From: Apoda limacodes
Taxonomy: Eukaryota > Arthropoda > Insecta > Lepidoptera > Limacodidae
Direction: 5' to 3'
DNA: 64,000 nt
Assembly (NCBI GenBank): GCA_946406115.1
Contig: OX291550.1
Coordinates: 5,322,803 to 5,386,802, forward strand
The position numbers and the translations under genes are program-made. The stretch's first letter is position 1. Each line of letters starts with the position of its first letter. Shown one piece after another: positions 24,140-36,700 of the stretch. A model generated the notes under the pieces. It worked only from the letters and a program-made list of their open reading frames with translations. It searched no databases and had not been told where the DNA came from.

Positions 24140-24215
24140 AGGCTGCGGAAGTGCGGACATACGGAGGGATGGGCAGACATGGCGAAACTATAATAGTGGA
24201 AACTACGAAACCCTA
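24140..24215 (+). repeat. End fragment of the 'gagtcggact' family
   Basis: It contains tgggcagacatggcgaaact, ataatagtggaaact and acgaaaccctaac, matching the right end of the 10570-11805 element. Only the end is present. Confidence 0.5.
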
Positions 24216-24930
24216 ACAAAAAAAGACGTTGGTTCTTCTTTTGGAGTATAAAAAAATATGGTCGCCTAGATATTTAGACCACAATTGTCGACAGTGATGA
24301 CCATAAAGGATACTGTGTTATAATCTAAGTATCTAATTAATTGCTATTACGACATTCTTTTTGAAGTGTTATTACTAAACATTACTTAAAAATGCCAAAG
24401 GTTTATAAACACTTGCAATTATACCAAAAATTTTAATTTCATTTTAATTTTAAAAATCTATTATAATTGTTTTCTTTTACTTACTGTTCAGTCATAATTT
24501 GTTATCTACACACACTGTTTTTTTCTGGTTCTCTTAATTGTTGACTTAAATTTTACTTTTTAATTTCAAATACTAGACAAAATCGTGTAAACGACACGAT
24601 TGCTTGCTAGTTGCAACCAAACAGTAAGGTTAGCCAACATAACGCCACTAAAAAAATCATGAAATCCTATTCGGGTGCTAAAAACGCCGATCGGTGCGGC
24701 GGCTAAAATTTTATTTATCTGGTGCGGAGGAGGCCGATCTGCCCTCTCTAAGCGAGCCGCGTCTCAATCGTACTTTAGAGTACCGCAATAAATGGGTTAC
24801 TAACTTTCAAAAGTTTTATGAAAAGAGGACTTCTACTAGTGATGAATCATCAGATCTTTTTCTTATTTGTATTTTTAGATAAGGTGTATCCTAGCTTAAG
24901 GCCTATTTAATGATTCTGTATTTCTGTATG
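24216..24930. other. Gene-free stretch before the hAT element
   Basis: A 62-codon open frame at 24694-24882 lies in a slightly GC-richer patch, but has no motif that I know. Nothing else is recognised. Confidence 0.3.
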
Positions 24931-25249
24931 CAGTGGCGGTTTTGCAGTCTTGGCCGCTCTAGGCCCCAGGCCATGTGCCGCCCCTTTCTCAGCACACATC
25001 ATATAGGCTAGGTACATAATAAATTTACTTTATTGCCAACTTTTATATAAATCGAAATCAGATTTTTAATTACCTATAATAGCTACTAATTTGCAATATA
25101 TTCCGAGGGTTATGGGTTAATTGCACAGTTAAATAAAACATTTAAGAAGGTTTAAGGTTTTATTTATTAATAAGTGTTAAAAGTGTTTCAACATGAGTTA
25201 CAAAACTTGTCTGTACTTGTGTAAATCTTCGCAATCCAATTTATTATTT

Positions 25250-26217
25250 TTATAAAAACCCTGGTTTAATAGGTCTTGCAGAGAAGCTAAAATTCTTAAG
25301 CAAACTACGTATGAAGCTTGGACCACGGCTCGTAATAATAATGATCCGAATATTTCTGAGTTAAAACGCAAATTAAATGCTGCCTTGAGGTTCAGTAAGA
25401 AAGCAACTGCCAGAGCAAAATTCCAATTCATCGGCAAAATAGGTGGGCGACTTGCGAGCTATCCTTCTGGGAGTCGTGCTTTCTGGTCGCTTGCTAAAGC
25501 TGCCGAGGGTAACTTCTGCCAGTCGTCGTTACCACCACTGCGAAAGACCGATGGTGACTTGGCCCATAGTGCAAAAGAGAAAGTCGATCTATTGGGCAGT
25601 CTCTTCGCCTCCAACTCGAATATGAACGACGAAGGCGCTGTACCACCTACTTTACCGTGGTGCGGTAAGACCATGCCGGAAATCTCTATAACACAGCGAG
25701 AGGTCCGGCGGGCGTTGCTTTCCCTAGACGTTCATAAATCGAGTGGTCCAAACGGTATACCAGCAGTGGTGCTTAAGCAGTGTGCTCCTGGGTTATGTCC
25801 TGTACTCACGCGCCTCTTCGCGCTTTCCTACCACACTAGGCAATTTCCGTCTTCATGGAAGACTGCGAATGTGCACCCGGTGCCAAAAAGGGCGATAGAT
25901 CAGATCCATCGAATTACAGGCCTATCGCTATTACCTCTCGCCTCTCCAAGGTGATGGAGCGTGTAATCAACACACAGCTTTTGAGATACCTAGAAAAACT
26001 CCCGCGAACGCTTAGGTTGTGGAATGAGCTCCCTGCCAAGGTTTTTTCTAAGGACTACAGTATGGGGTTCTGCAAAAAAGAAGTTATTAGATTTCTGACG
26101 GGTCGGCAACGCGCGAGTGATGCCCTTGGTGTTGCAAGCGTCCATAGGCTACGGTGACCGCTTACCATCAGGCGGACCGTAGGCTTGTTTGCCACCTTAG
26201 TGGTATTAAAAAAAAAT
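25250..26217 (+). mobile_element. Truncated, internally deleted LINE (Jockey/CR1 group)
   Basis: A frame beginning near 25270 (PWFNRSCREAKILKQTTYEA) runs into the pre-RT and N-terminal RT region, with KIGGRLASYPSGSRAFWSL, LLSLDVHKSSGPNGIPAVV and SSWKTANVHPVPK. It shifts frame near 25900 and resumes as KKGDRSDPSNYRPIAITS then LLRYLEKLP. It then jumps straight to the C-terminal PRTLRLWNELPAKVFSKDYS and RQRASDALGVASVHR. The catalytic palm with the YADD-type motif is deleted. The 3' tail ends in an A run at about 26210. The 5' end is truncated, as is usual for LINE insertions. Confidence 0.8.
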
Positions 26218-27680
26218 CAGCTTCTATGTTAAGCAAAGCAAGATCATTTAATCTTTGCTCCGTCATTGTTGTGCATAAATAGTTTTTAACTCTGCGCAAA
26301 CAAGAAAACGACCGTTCTCCTGAACAGTTGCTGGCAGCAGTACACACACACGCACATACGAAGAGCAATATCCAACGTTTGGGTAAATGGTTTGAAGACC
26401 TTCAGCTCGTAAACATTTCAATAAACTGCAGCACTGTTCCGCTCCTCATTTTTTATGCTGCAGTGAGAAAGAATATGTAGACATTCTTCCGAAAAATTGT
26501 CTTCTAAGTGAGTAGAATAAACCATTTGCGATGCTTTGGCATTTTCTTCTACTTCTGGGATGCTTTAGTTCTTCTGACAATGTATCAATTACTACCAAAA
26601 AACTAGTGATTCTGAAATTTTCGCGACCATTCTTTTGTTCTTCACCTGTATTAGTCTCGCCAGGAAGTAGCTTACGCTTTCAATTGCGTCGAAAATCCCT
26701 TTCATATTTCTGTACGAAAGACAGTTTTTTTGGCTTTGTTTTCGAAATCATCGTAGTTATCTCTTATTTCGCCAATAAACTGTATCATTGTCTCATAGAG
26801 TTCTATGACAATGGTAATGTCAATTTCCGCACTCTGAAGTTTTTTATTTGTGGCGTTAATGCGATCCAGTAAACATCCCCAAAAAACAGTCATGAGGGCC
26901 ATTTCATAACGTTCTAGTTTCAAACGAATACCTCTTGCTTCGCATATAACGATTTTTTTCTGTTGTGTGTCATTTTCGATAGAGACTAGTGCTTTATGGG
27001 TTTCATTCCAGGATTAAACTTTTGCATGCGTCTGCACGAGCTGACCAACGACTAATGGACTTTTAATGGTGAAATGAAAAAAAAAACAGACGCTTGAAGG
27101 CGTTCCCAACGCTGAGTTGACGCTGCAAATAAATTGTATAACTCTTGGAGTAAAGAAAAGAATGAGCACACCTTTATTTTAGCTTGCAGGCTGTTGTATA
27201 TGCCTGACATGTTAGCTGCGTTGCAGTTTGAAATGTCAATTCCCAATTAGGTTAGAGTTGAGGTAACAGCATCTGTCATTTGTTGTGATTTATGACCTGT
27301 GTTTGGAATGAAATTGAGGAACCGTTCGACAGGTGATCTATTAGGCAGGTCATATCTGATAACAAAAGTGAGCTGGTCTACGTGAGATATATCCGGCGTC
27401 GAGTCAATGATCAGAGAAAAATATTTCGCTCTTAATATTTCCATTACAATTGCCTCCAAAACTTTGTTTCCCATAAGCCGAATGAATTCTTCGCAGGTTG
27501 TTGAAGTAAGATAACTCGTAAATCCTGAGCCTGGATTCCCATAACGTGTTATGTGTTTGGCTAAGAACGGATCGAACTCAGCGATAAGCTCTAAGGACAT
27601 TAAGTAATTTCCATTGTGAATTGAACCAAATTTCTCTTCGTGTCCTCTGAAAGGCAAGCCACGTGATGCACCACGCTTTT
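26218..27680 (-). pseudogene. hAT transposase pseudogene (ZMYM1/DUF4371 type)
   Basis: hAT transposases act as dimers and contain an RNase-H-like catalytic domain split by a helical insertion. The N-terminal readable part, 27680-27247, contains RGLPFRGHEEKFGSIHNGNY, the region with ILRAKYFSLIIDSTPDISH (conserved catalytic Asp segment) and VDQLTFVIRYD. Pieces of the helical insertion follow at about 27240-26700. The C-terminal dimerisation motif SGERSFSCLRRVKNYL is at about 26330-26270, then LNDLALLNIEAD just before the inserted LINE tail. Stops and frameshifts separate the pieces, and a TAA lies just upstream of the first piece, so the zinc-finger N-terminus is missing. Confidence 0.8.
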
Positions 27681-28574
27681 ACGCATGCGACTACTCTTTA
27701 TATAATTATATTAAGTATCTGCACTTTAAGACACTGAAGAATCATCAGTTGACGGAGCGCCACTACCACTTGGAACGTCGGTTGGATCAATCATATATAG
27801 CGTCGCGCGTTTAACAATATTCTTCCTAAATCACTTATATTACAAGTACGAAATATTTTATATGTACGAAATAATTACTTATATTTTTATACTTAAAAAA
27901 AGTGATTTAGGAAAATTATTGCAATACGTTGCGGTGCAGTGCGGCCCGCCATAATATGCGTAGCTTTTTAAATATTTAGGTACTTTGCATTTGAGTTATT
28001 TCTGGCTATCATCAGTGATATTTTTGTCACGATTTGCCGCCCTAGGCCCGGGCCTACTAGGCCTTAGGGCAAATCCGCCACTGTCTGTAGGTACAATGCA
28101 TATTTGAGATTATATAAACTATATAGTCACAAACGAATTGGGCATCTTCTCCTTTTTAAAATCGGTTAAAACACGAAATAGGTACGGAAGATTTTACGTA
28201 GATACCTATGGATAACTGCTGAAGTGTCGGTCAGATCAGCATAATATTGTATAAATATATGTTTGTACCCTACTTATACCGCTTAACTCTAAGTTCATAT
28301 TGTGCTTGCCTATCACTTAACTTGTTTGGAATGGAATTAGAATCATTACTGCACAGCATTATTACCTATATTGCATAATTGACGATAATATAACATAAAA
28401 ACAACTTATTTATTGAGCAATCCACGTGTTATATTTTGTTTGCGCAATAATTTTTACTGTCATGCCAATTGGAGGAATTCAATGAAATGTAGAAAGAAGG
28501 CTTTTAGACACTTTTAAAGTATGCTGATATATTACTATATAAGAACTATAACAGTTTATATTTAAATATTTATA

Positions 28575-28625
28575 TAAGTCTCGGACTGTTAGCTTGTTCG
28601 TCACTTTGGTGGTATAAAAAAAGTA
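28575..28625 (+). repeat. LINE 3' tail remnant
   Basis: It contains gtctcggactgttagcttgt and tcactttggtggtataaaaa, the end of the 'taccatcaggcgg' LINE family with an A run. It is heavily diverged. Confidence 0.5.
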
Positions 28626-28830
28626 CGTACAGTAATATGTTATTAAAGGCACTTATCATACTTTATGAACAATTTAATGATAATTCAACACAATAAACAT
28701 TATTCATCTGCCTATAAACTAATTTACCAGTGGCCTTTCCTTTATTTAATCGTATAATAATGTGTAATAGGCGAATGTGAAATTGATAAAATTAAACATA
28801 TCAAGATTTAAAAAGAAAAAAATTATATAT

Positions 28831-29790
28831 CAATGTTTAGATCTCGGAGCCAATCGATGTAGTTAGGTGTTAGATCATCTGCGTCGCTACATGGTCTCGG
28901 GTACGCGTGAATAAGGCATCGCTGTAAAATGTGTTCCATGGTGTGGACTTCGCAGTCGCAGAGTGAGCTGTCTGACCATCCCCATTTGTGCCGGAGAAAG
29001 TTGCATCGGCCGTGTCCTGATTTTATTTTATTAAGACGGCATCAGAATTAACGTCGCAGGTCTTTTGGTTTAGATGTAGCGCTCTGAGCATAGAAGCCAT
29101 CCACTGTAGCCCCGCTCCACTCTGCTCTCCAGTGTTCGTTGATTTGGACTGTCTGAGCGTCTGAGCAAATGCGTACGGGGGATGTCTTGACTTCAGTCTG
29201 TGCGATGATGGGTAGACAAAGTCCTTTTGAACCGGTAGTGTAGGCCGGGATTCAATTTTTTCAACCTCTCTTCTTAGGGCATGTTTTCGTCGTAGATGCG
29301 GAGGGGCTATGTGGCTCAGAGCCGGAAGCGAATGCAACGGCGTGGATTTTACGGTCCCGGAGATACATCGCATCGCTTCATTAAGTTTGGTGTTTACTGT
29401 GTTGATGTGCACACTCCCAAGCAATCTGCGGTCGAGTAGATGACAGCTATACCGGTCGTACGAAGAGAGTTGGCGGATGCTCCCCAAGTTGTTCCGCAAA
29501 GTTTGTGGAGTATGTGGAGAGTTTTTGGGCTAGCTTATTGAGATGCCCTTTTTATATTTTTAAATTTATATAGCGATCTGTCGAGGGTTACGACAAGGTA
29601 TTTCGGGAAAGGATTGAACTTAAGTTTTTTCCCGTTAAAGTGCACTGTAGGTTGGTAGTTGGCAAGGCTATTGTTGAGGTGAAAACATGATACTTCGGTC
29701 TTGCTAGTACTCGGGATCAGTTGCCAGCACCCAAAATACTCAGAGAGCTTAGCGAGATCAGCGGTCAGTATCTCCTCGCCACTTTTTTAA
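28831..29790 (-). pseudogene. LINE polyprotein C-terminal fragment (Jockey-like)
   Basis: On the minus strand from 29790 the frame gives KSGEEILTADLAKLSEYFG, CFHLNNSLANYQPTVHFNGK, a TLDRSL-type word and LHKLCGTTWGASA. A frameshift near 29500 leads into the long frame 29499-29023, with LNEAMRCISGTVKSTPLHSL and SHIAPPHLRRKHALRREV. After a stop it continues with GHGRCNFLRHKWGWSD, SSLCDCEVHTMEHILQRC and DWLRDLNI. The last part is the CxC-H-C-like C-terminal module of such LINEs. The reverse-transcriptase catalytic palm is upstream and absent. This is a separate family from the LINE at 25250. Confidence 0.75.
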
Positions 29791-30249
29791 CTTCCTTGTT
29801 GCAATGTGGAATGCACTCTAATAATCTAATTACTTTCTTAAACAGGACGTGCCTGAGTAGGGATTACAATAATCACGTTTAACCACCTAGTCACGATTTA
29901 GAGGTAAATCAGATAAGGAATTATCTGTCGACTACTCACTATGTTGCAATAATTAAGTATTTAGTCAACTACAATAATTGTTCTTCTACGGAACCCCAAC
30001 CTAATGCGTGTACGACACGTAGTTGGCCGGTTTTTTGTTGGATAAGAACTACTTATAGGGAATAAGCAACTATATACAAACGTAAAAAAAACTAGATAAA
30101 GTTATTTGTTTGTTTTGATAATAATAGCTGTTCCTGACATCTTCTAGCGATCGGTAAAAGCGGTCTTAAAACAGCAAGTTTGTTCAGCCTATTTCTAGAC
30201 ACAATTAACACTACACAGGTGCAATGCTTAATAATGCTATTCGATTTTA
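29791..30249. other. Gene-free stretch
   Basis: The end word gttggccggttttttg near 30020, preceded by cggaaccccaac, marks a scrap of the 'gagtcggact' family. No gene is seen. Confidence 0.4.
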
Positions 30250-30325
30250 CATTTTTTCTACCACTAAGGTGGCAAACAAGCTTGACGCCTGATGGTAAGC
30301 AGTCACCGCAGCCTATGGACGCTTA
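30250..30325 (-). repeat. LINE 3' tail remnant, minus strand
   Basis: It contains ccactaaggtggcaaacaag and cctgatggtaagcagtcacc, then gcagcctatggacgc. This is the tail of the 25250-26217 LINE family in reverse. Only the tail and the last codons of the coding region remain. Confidence 0.65.
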
Positions 30326-30459
30326 TATGGACATGGAAAACACTTATAAGTAAGCGAGGCATAATAAATCTCACATATTCAAGGCATAACTATTTTGTAT
30401 AGGGAATGTTTTAAAAAGCTAGGATGGGCTTTATGTGAAATCCGAATTAACAGATGTTT

Positions 30460-31014
30460 AAGGGTTCCGTAGCCAAATGGCGAAAATGAAAACCTTATAG
30501 TTTCGTCATATCCGTAGTCTCTTTCGTCCGTTGATGGAACTGGATCTAATGCTTTTTACCCGTGTTACAATTTAATAAAGCATATGTAATAATGGGTAAA
30601 AATGAAAAAGCGTCAGGTTTCAGTTGAGGGCTAATTACATTACTTGTACTAGTGGGTAAGTAATATTAGATTTTCATTGCAAAATTCGTGAAGTTTCTCG
30701 TATCCTTCTGTGTTTCCGGTACAGTGAAGGTGAACTAGGAAAACATGGCGGCGATAAAGACAGCTAAATTTATATCGCTAATAAAGTTGTCGTCGCAAAA
30801 CGGAACAGGCGCAAATTAAGCCATCGTTACAGATATATCTTACTTCCTACATGTTTTATAAAACTTTTTAACAAAAAAAACCGGCTTCAAAAAAATGCAC
30901 TAATAATTAAAAATAATTACTTATTTTACTGTCTCTGCAAATGGGTGACTAGCTATTTGTCTGGCAGACACATACGAGCCGTAGTTGACGTAGTTCACGT
31001 AGTTGCTCTGACAG
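30460..31014. other. Gene-free stretch with a repeat scrap
   Basis: The word agggttccgtagccaaatgg at 30469 is the end of a 'gagtcggact' family copy. The words aaaccggcttcaaaaaaatg at about 30880 are a common lepidopteran repeat end. No gene is seen. Confidence 0.4.
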
Positions 31015-31240
31015 CCTGGATATTAATGCTCGGTGCTGTCTCCTACGCTGTTCCTACTGCATATCAATGACATGTTGGACATCAACAACATACATTGCTA
31101 TGCAGTTGACAGTACTGGAGACGCTTATTACACGGGTCGTGCAAACATTCCTCGTTTCGTTGTCAACAAGCAACTGCGAGAAAAGTGTGCTTACGATCGG
31201 AGTAAAACACAATTTTGTGGTTCCATTATAAGCGCGTAGG
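31015..31240 (+). pseudogene. LINE reverse-transcriptase palm fragment
   Basis: The frame at 31033-31239 reads LSPTLFLLHINDMLDINNIH then CYAVDSTGDAYYTG. This is the RT motif block with the [YF]-A-D-D box (B and C motifs), in which the second position of the catalytic pair is altered (YAVD instead of YADD). It probably belongs to the family at 25250-26217, which lacks exactly this segment. It is about 70 residues long and is truncated on both sides. Confidence 0.65.
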
Positions 31241-33479
31241 CGCGGTCTATCTACTTAAAACGTAATTGCTTTAAAGTGAGGTTCGTAAAAACATCTATAC
31301 TCGTAAAATTTTATACAAACATCATCATAAAAGGTGTTTCACCACTTCCAAATTAACATCAATTAATTTTTTTCCTCCAAAAGTTTAAGTTTTAAATTCA
31401 CTACATTAACATAGGACCATCTGGGAACTATAACCCTTTTAAATAAAAAAAAAATTGTCGAATCGGTCCAGGCGTCATCGAGTAATCGGGGCACATATAT
31501 AAAAAAAAAATTCCGACAAAGAAAAGGAGAAGGCTCCTTTTTTTTAAGTTGGTTAAAAATACGGGTAAATGTTTTGGAAATGGGGTCTGTATAGGTAATA
31601 AGGGCTCGAAATCTGACGCCTGGGTTATTATAGCAAATAAATGGGCTTTGTTTGTACATTGTACAGTCTACAAAAATGTACATTGCAAAACTAGGTATTT
31701 AAAAAACAATACTGATTTTTATTATTTTGGTATAATTATTAAAATCAAATCTAATGAATAGAGACTACCTACCTATTTCGATTAATTATGCATTTTTATT
31801 TGTATGTATATTTGAGAACGTAGAAATACGCATACCTATCTATTTTTATTTCAGAAGGCTGTAAAACAAAGATTTCTAATTCAGACACACACAGTTTTAT
31901 ACAAATAACCTCAAAGATTACAATAGAATAAACAAGTCTAACTGGTGAAACAAACTGCCAATTGATCTCTTCTCGGGCAGTCTTCTAGTATACCTATCTA
32001 GTAACTACGTAAAGAGGAGGCACTTTCATAAACGCAGTAGCAGTTGTACGCAGTCAATTGGACGAATTGAAGTGTTAATAAGCTTGGATATAAATAGTCT
32101 TGGAAGTAATTGAGCACTTATTTTAAGAGAAACCTTGTCGTTATGTATGCTGTTTGTACATTTCTATACGTCGGCCACTTTATACAAAAATCGTGGGATT
32201 CCTTTACTAAAAATAAAATTACATGTGTGTACGAGCAAATGTGTGCGTTTCCTTCGCGAGCGGTCACAGTATCGTCACAACCACGGTCACAGGGGGATAT
32301 AGGGTCGCCGCTATAGGTAGTTTAAAGAGGGGTGGAGGGTGGCCATACTGCATGTAGGCTCATCTTTGGTGTGGTCATAAAATTGATAAATACAGGAGGC
32401 TTACTCCATAGTGGGCCTGCTAAACCTTCCTCCGCATGCGTACGTCCCGTAGGTACATTTGAATTTAACAGGTATGCAGAGGTAGGAAAAGTTTATTGCA
32501 AAGTTTATTTCGTTAATCTTAAATTCGTTAACTACAAAGTTAGCTTCGATAATCGTTAAAACATTTAAATATTTGGAAATGTAACGTAAGATAAAGTTAA
32601 GCCGGGTCCCATGCTCGTGTTTCGCAGAAACATTAAACAAACTATGTTTTTGTGATGAAAACAATGTTTTTGCTTTCCACGCTCGGCGGAAAAAATCTTA
32701 ACAATTACCATCGCGAGGGTAGGGGGGCGGGACACAATAATTAATTTCGTTCGTAAATTTAACGGGTCGCTGATCACAACAGATACTTTGGGTGACTTCG
32801 CTCGTTCGTACCATTCGATGGGTCCATTTAATTACCATTCGTATTTCGTATAGCACTAGTAAAGTTCATTCCTGTTTTCACCTAAATCAGGTTCTAGGTA
32901 AATATATCTATGCATACCTATATCCACTACTGGAGCAGGTGCGGATCAAAAATAATCGAATCGCACGCTGGTAGGTATCGACCGAATCAAATTTATTCAA
33001 TCAATCGCGATCGACACAGGTCTAGTACCTATATATAAAGATTGCTTAGCCTTCATAAAAAACACAAATTATTCCATTCATTACACAGCGGTTCCGGTAG
33101 GTATTTTCACACAATGTTGGCAATTTGACATTGAATACCTGTTACCATAGTTTTGCATGAGAAAGTTAAAGTAGTAACGAATAAGTTTCACACAAGTATT
33201 GAATTTACTTCAAGTTTAAACTCGGTTTTTAGGGTCCACGTTAATAACATAAATAAGTAATAAAAATATATAGGTATTTCATGGCAAAAAATCAGAATTG
33301 TTGGCAATAGAAAATCTTCTATTGCAGCAAATCTAAGCAAAAAAATTGTTGTCAAGATGACCTTAGCATAGAAAACTATGACATAGCATTGGCTTAAAAT
33401 TCATTATATTTACTGTTATGAATTCAGTCTATTAGTGCTCGATAGTGCCTACAATAGCCATAAACTTACCATTATCTAA
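31241..33479. other. Gene-free AT-rich stretch
   Basis: I see no exon of a recognisable gene. A repeat end (ctttttttaagttggttaaa, about 31537) lies near the left edge. Short open frames on both strands have no motif. Confidence 0.35.
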
Positions 33480-33559
33480 TTTATAATCTTCTGCTCGTTG
33501 TGAGTTGTACATTCGACGCGCAAAACCTACATGTCAAGGCGAGCGTTTCAGAAATAGCC

Positions 33560-33779
33560 TGTGCGACAGAGCTCTCTGACGTCATTTGGCACGGCACCTC
33601 CTAGACTCCAGCCGGACTGAACACAAGACTTTACGTGAACTAATAAAATTAGTTACGTCCCGCACGCTGGTAGACGCTCGTGTTGACGAGCTGTCGTACG
33701 TAGTAGAACCGCCATAGAGCGGTGACGGATCACAATTCCCGAACAACGTCGATAACGAGGTTTCGACGTGTATAACGAT
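33560..33779 (+). promoter_or_regulatory. Candidate CRE promoter and 5' untranslated exon
   Basis: A perfect palindromic TGACGTCA lies at 33577-33584, inside a 250-base block that is GC- and CpG-rich compared with its flanks. The block ends at a strong splice donor, cgat|gtaagtcg, with GT at 33780-33781. No long frame runs through it, as expected for an untranslated exon. The next recognisable same-strand host exon is the one that begins after the acceptor at 49108, so this could be the first exon of the transporter gene across an intron of about 15 kb. That link is inference. It could equally belong to another transcript. Confidence 0.35.
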
Positions 33780-33781
33780 GT

Positions 33782-36700
33782 AAGTCGCTTTTCTTTAGAT
33801 TGTAAATGATACTTATTTATTTTTTTATTTAGTACTGGCAGTATTAAGATTTAGGTATTTATTATTTTTTTTTTAGACATAAAAATAAAAACCTGCGCCT
33901 GTCTCTATCTGTGAGTTTTTAAAGCTACTATCGCGTTCGCGTCAACGAAATACATGTAATGAAATAAAGGAGCGTCTCTAGCGGACGCGTTTGGCGACGG
34001 TTTTTTCTCATACGACTTTAAATGAACACGCAAACGTGATAATAGAGTTACAAATACGCAAAAACTCACACTAAGCACACTGGTCAATAGCAACAATAGG
34101 TAATGGTCAATAATCCCGTTTAGTGCTCTGGAACTCAGTAATTTTTTATATGTAATTTATGCATATCTTTTTGACTATCAAATAGTATGTATGTTTGTAT
34201 ATCCTTCGTATTGTTTGTAAGTCCTGCGTGACAGAAGGTGAGCCCGTCGTCACAACACTGCTGTGGGTGCAGCGTATCTGGACCAAAATGGGTTATAATA
34301 CCTATGTCCCTCGTTGTAAACCACCACATTTAGAATAGTATGTGGTAGCCGTTTTCGCGAATTCAAAAATTTCGATGGACCGATTTTAGACATCCTGCAA
34401 GGCTTGCCCTCCCTGAAGGTCTTGAAGTATGACTTTAGGGTCGTCCGTTTTGGAAAGTCGGCAGAACAAAGTTAAAGGTGGTATGCCTCACCTTGCTGTA
34501 TTTCTTGAACCTAGTCACCTAGTTTTTGAAACCTAAGGCGCCAAAAGAAGTCGCAACTTTTAGTAAATACTCCCCGTCTGAGCATAAGGATATTCTATCA
34601 AATTCGCGCCAAAACAAATTATTTCGCTACAAATAAACAGTGTAATGAACTCACACCAACACCCCGCCGGTTTTTTTTGTATTTCTGTTCATGATTGTAC
34701 TATAAATCATTTGAAAGGTGCCATGGTAGTGTCATCATTTGTTAACGGTACTTCCAGTAGTGCGGCTGGTAGTGCTGTTAACAATAAACGCACCAACAGA
34801 TCAGGCATAACGAATTTTGGACAACAGTCAAGTATAAACATCCGAAGACTATAAGAGCTTAGAAAAAACACTCAAGTACACTGTTTTCTTACTTACTGTA
34901 TAGGTATCATACGTTTACATCATAAATATTTTATAAACAACATGTATTCGACACATGGGATATTTTTGAAACAAATTTGCGCTGTAGCCAAAGTCGATGT
35001 CAAATCAAAACAAATTCGATTGCGAGAATGTCGGTGTATTTCAACACCGACTAACATTCTCAGAAGTTTATGTTTATAATAGAAAGATGAAATATCAGCA
35101 ACGAAACGCGTCGAACGACAACTGGTGACGTTTTCGCTAACTGGTTTTTTTTTCATACTCTATGTCTGTAGTTATTTAAAGTTTTTATCTGTGAATAAAT
35201 TAGCATTGTTTCTATTTTTTTTATTAAAAGAATCTTCACTCCGTTGTATCTTTCTTGTTTCATTTTTCAAACTTGAAATTAAGAAAACTATGACTTAGGT
35301 TCAAAATATGCAAAAGGCAAAATTCACAATCAAATAAAAACAGAGTGATTGGACTATATTCTTCTTCCATGTAGTGACTTTTCTTGTTTGGATTAGGTCC
35401 ACACAGTTTTATTGATTTTAAGTTTACAACATAAGATAAGAAAAAATAGGATGTAGTTATTAACTACACTTGTAGTATATTACGTAAATAGATTGTTTAT
35501 TGACACTTCTCTTCTATTATTTATACTTACAAGTATAAATAATAACTATTGTTATGGATAAACATACCTATCTCACTTACCTTCGCCTTAATTGTGTGCT
35601 ATATTTTTTTATCTTTGAATAATATACCTTAATATGATGTTGATGACCTTTAAATTTGTTTGTTAATTAATTAGGTCTCTATCAACTTCTGGTTTCACAT
35701 TTTTACCTTTACCTAAATAAACACCTTTATTTATACTAACATACAAATATAAAAATTCCCAAATTATTTTCGAGTATAGATTATTGGTTATTTGTGTTTA
35801 CGATATAGTCTAATTTTAGAATACGCGGTTTTTTTTCGGTTATTAACCTGGCGTCCTCTCTACGTAATAATGAATGGATACACGTGTTGAACGAAACTAC
35901 AAATTGTTAGTTTTTATACAGCTTGCTAACAACGGCGTTAAAATCGGTTGCTGTTTGCGAAACTATCAATGGACGCTGTTTCAAGCAACTGGGTCAAACT
36001 ACAGCTACAGCTGAGTCGTTGTGATACTATACTATAATACTCATGGTGAAGGGTGAAGGTCATGTAAAAAATTGTGTAATAAATAATACTGTATTTTTAC
36101 TTATTATGTTGTGCATTGAAATAAAAGTAATAAAAATTATTATATCTATCGGTAGGTACTAAGCAAAATTCGAAACGATCATTGTAGGTAGTTTATTATC
36201 TTAGATAAATTGTTAATGATAACATTATGAAAAGACAAAAAAAATCTTCATTCGATGTTATAAACTTTAGTGCGAAAGATGGCGAATTCATGGCAAACAG
36301 ACAGACGCACGGACGATAAATACGACGAAACTATAAAGATCCCTTTTCGTCATTTGGCTTATATCTAAATTCGCGAAATCTGAAATAATTGAGACTGATG
36401 AATTTTAGTACGTAAATAAAAGGCAGGTAACTTTGCCTCGAATTTTTTTTTTAATTTTTGATTTATTCTTCTTCAAATTCTATGTATTCGGAAGCAACCT
36501 AGATTTTTTAATAATCTTTGAGTCAGTGTGTGTGTGCCTAATATCGTGATTTTTGGCATCTTATATGTTGGAACTACTTATAACCTATTCCACATTTTAA
36601 AGACTGCATGTCATTGTAACCTTAACCTTCATGTAACAATTCAGTTTCGTAGCTTGAACGAAGATATATTATACCTACTCGAAATGTTTGATGTAAATAA

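Larger units (their letters stand above)
24931..28083 (-). mobile_element. hAT transposon containing a nested LINE
   Basis: The ends form an inverted repeat beginning cagtggcgg (24931-24939 and complement 28075-28083) and extending, with mismatches, through taggcc-rich sequence for about 50 bases. The flanks are tctgtatg (24923-24930) and tctgtagg (28084-28091), matching at seven of eight positions as an 8-bp hAT target duplication. A decayed hAT transposase lies on the minus strand. A 5'-truncated LINE of the opposite strand occupies about 25250-26217. At 3,153 bp it includes nearly 1 kb of later insertion, so the original element was about 2.2 kb and already internally deleted. Confidence 0.85.
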
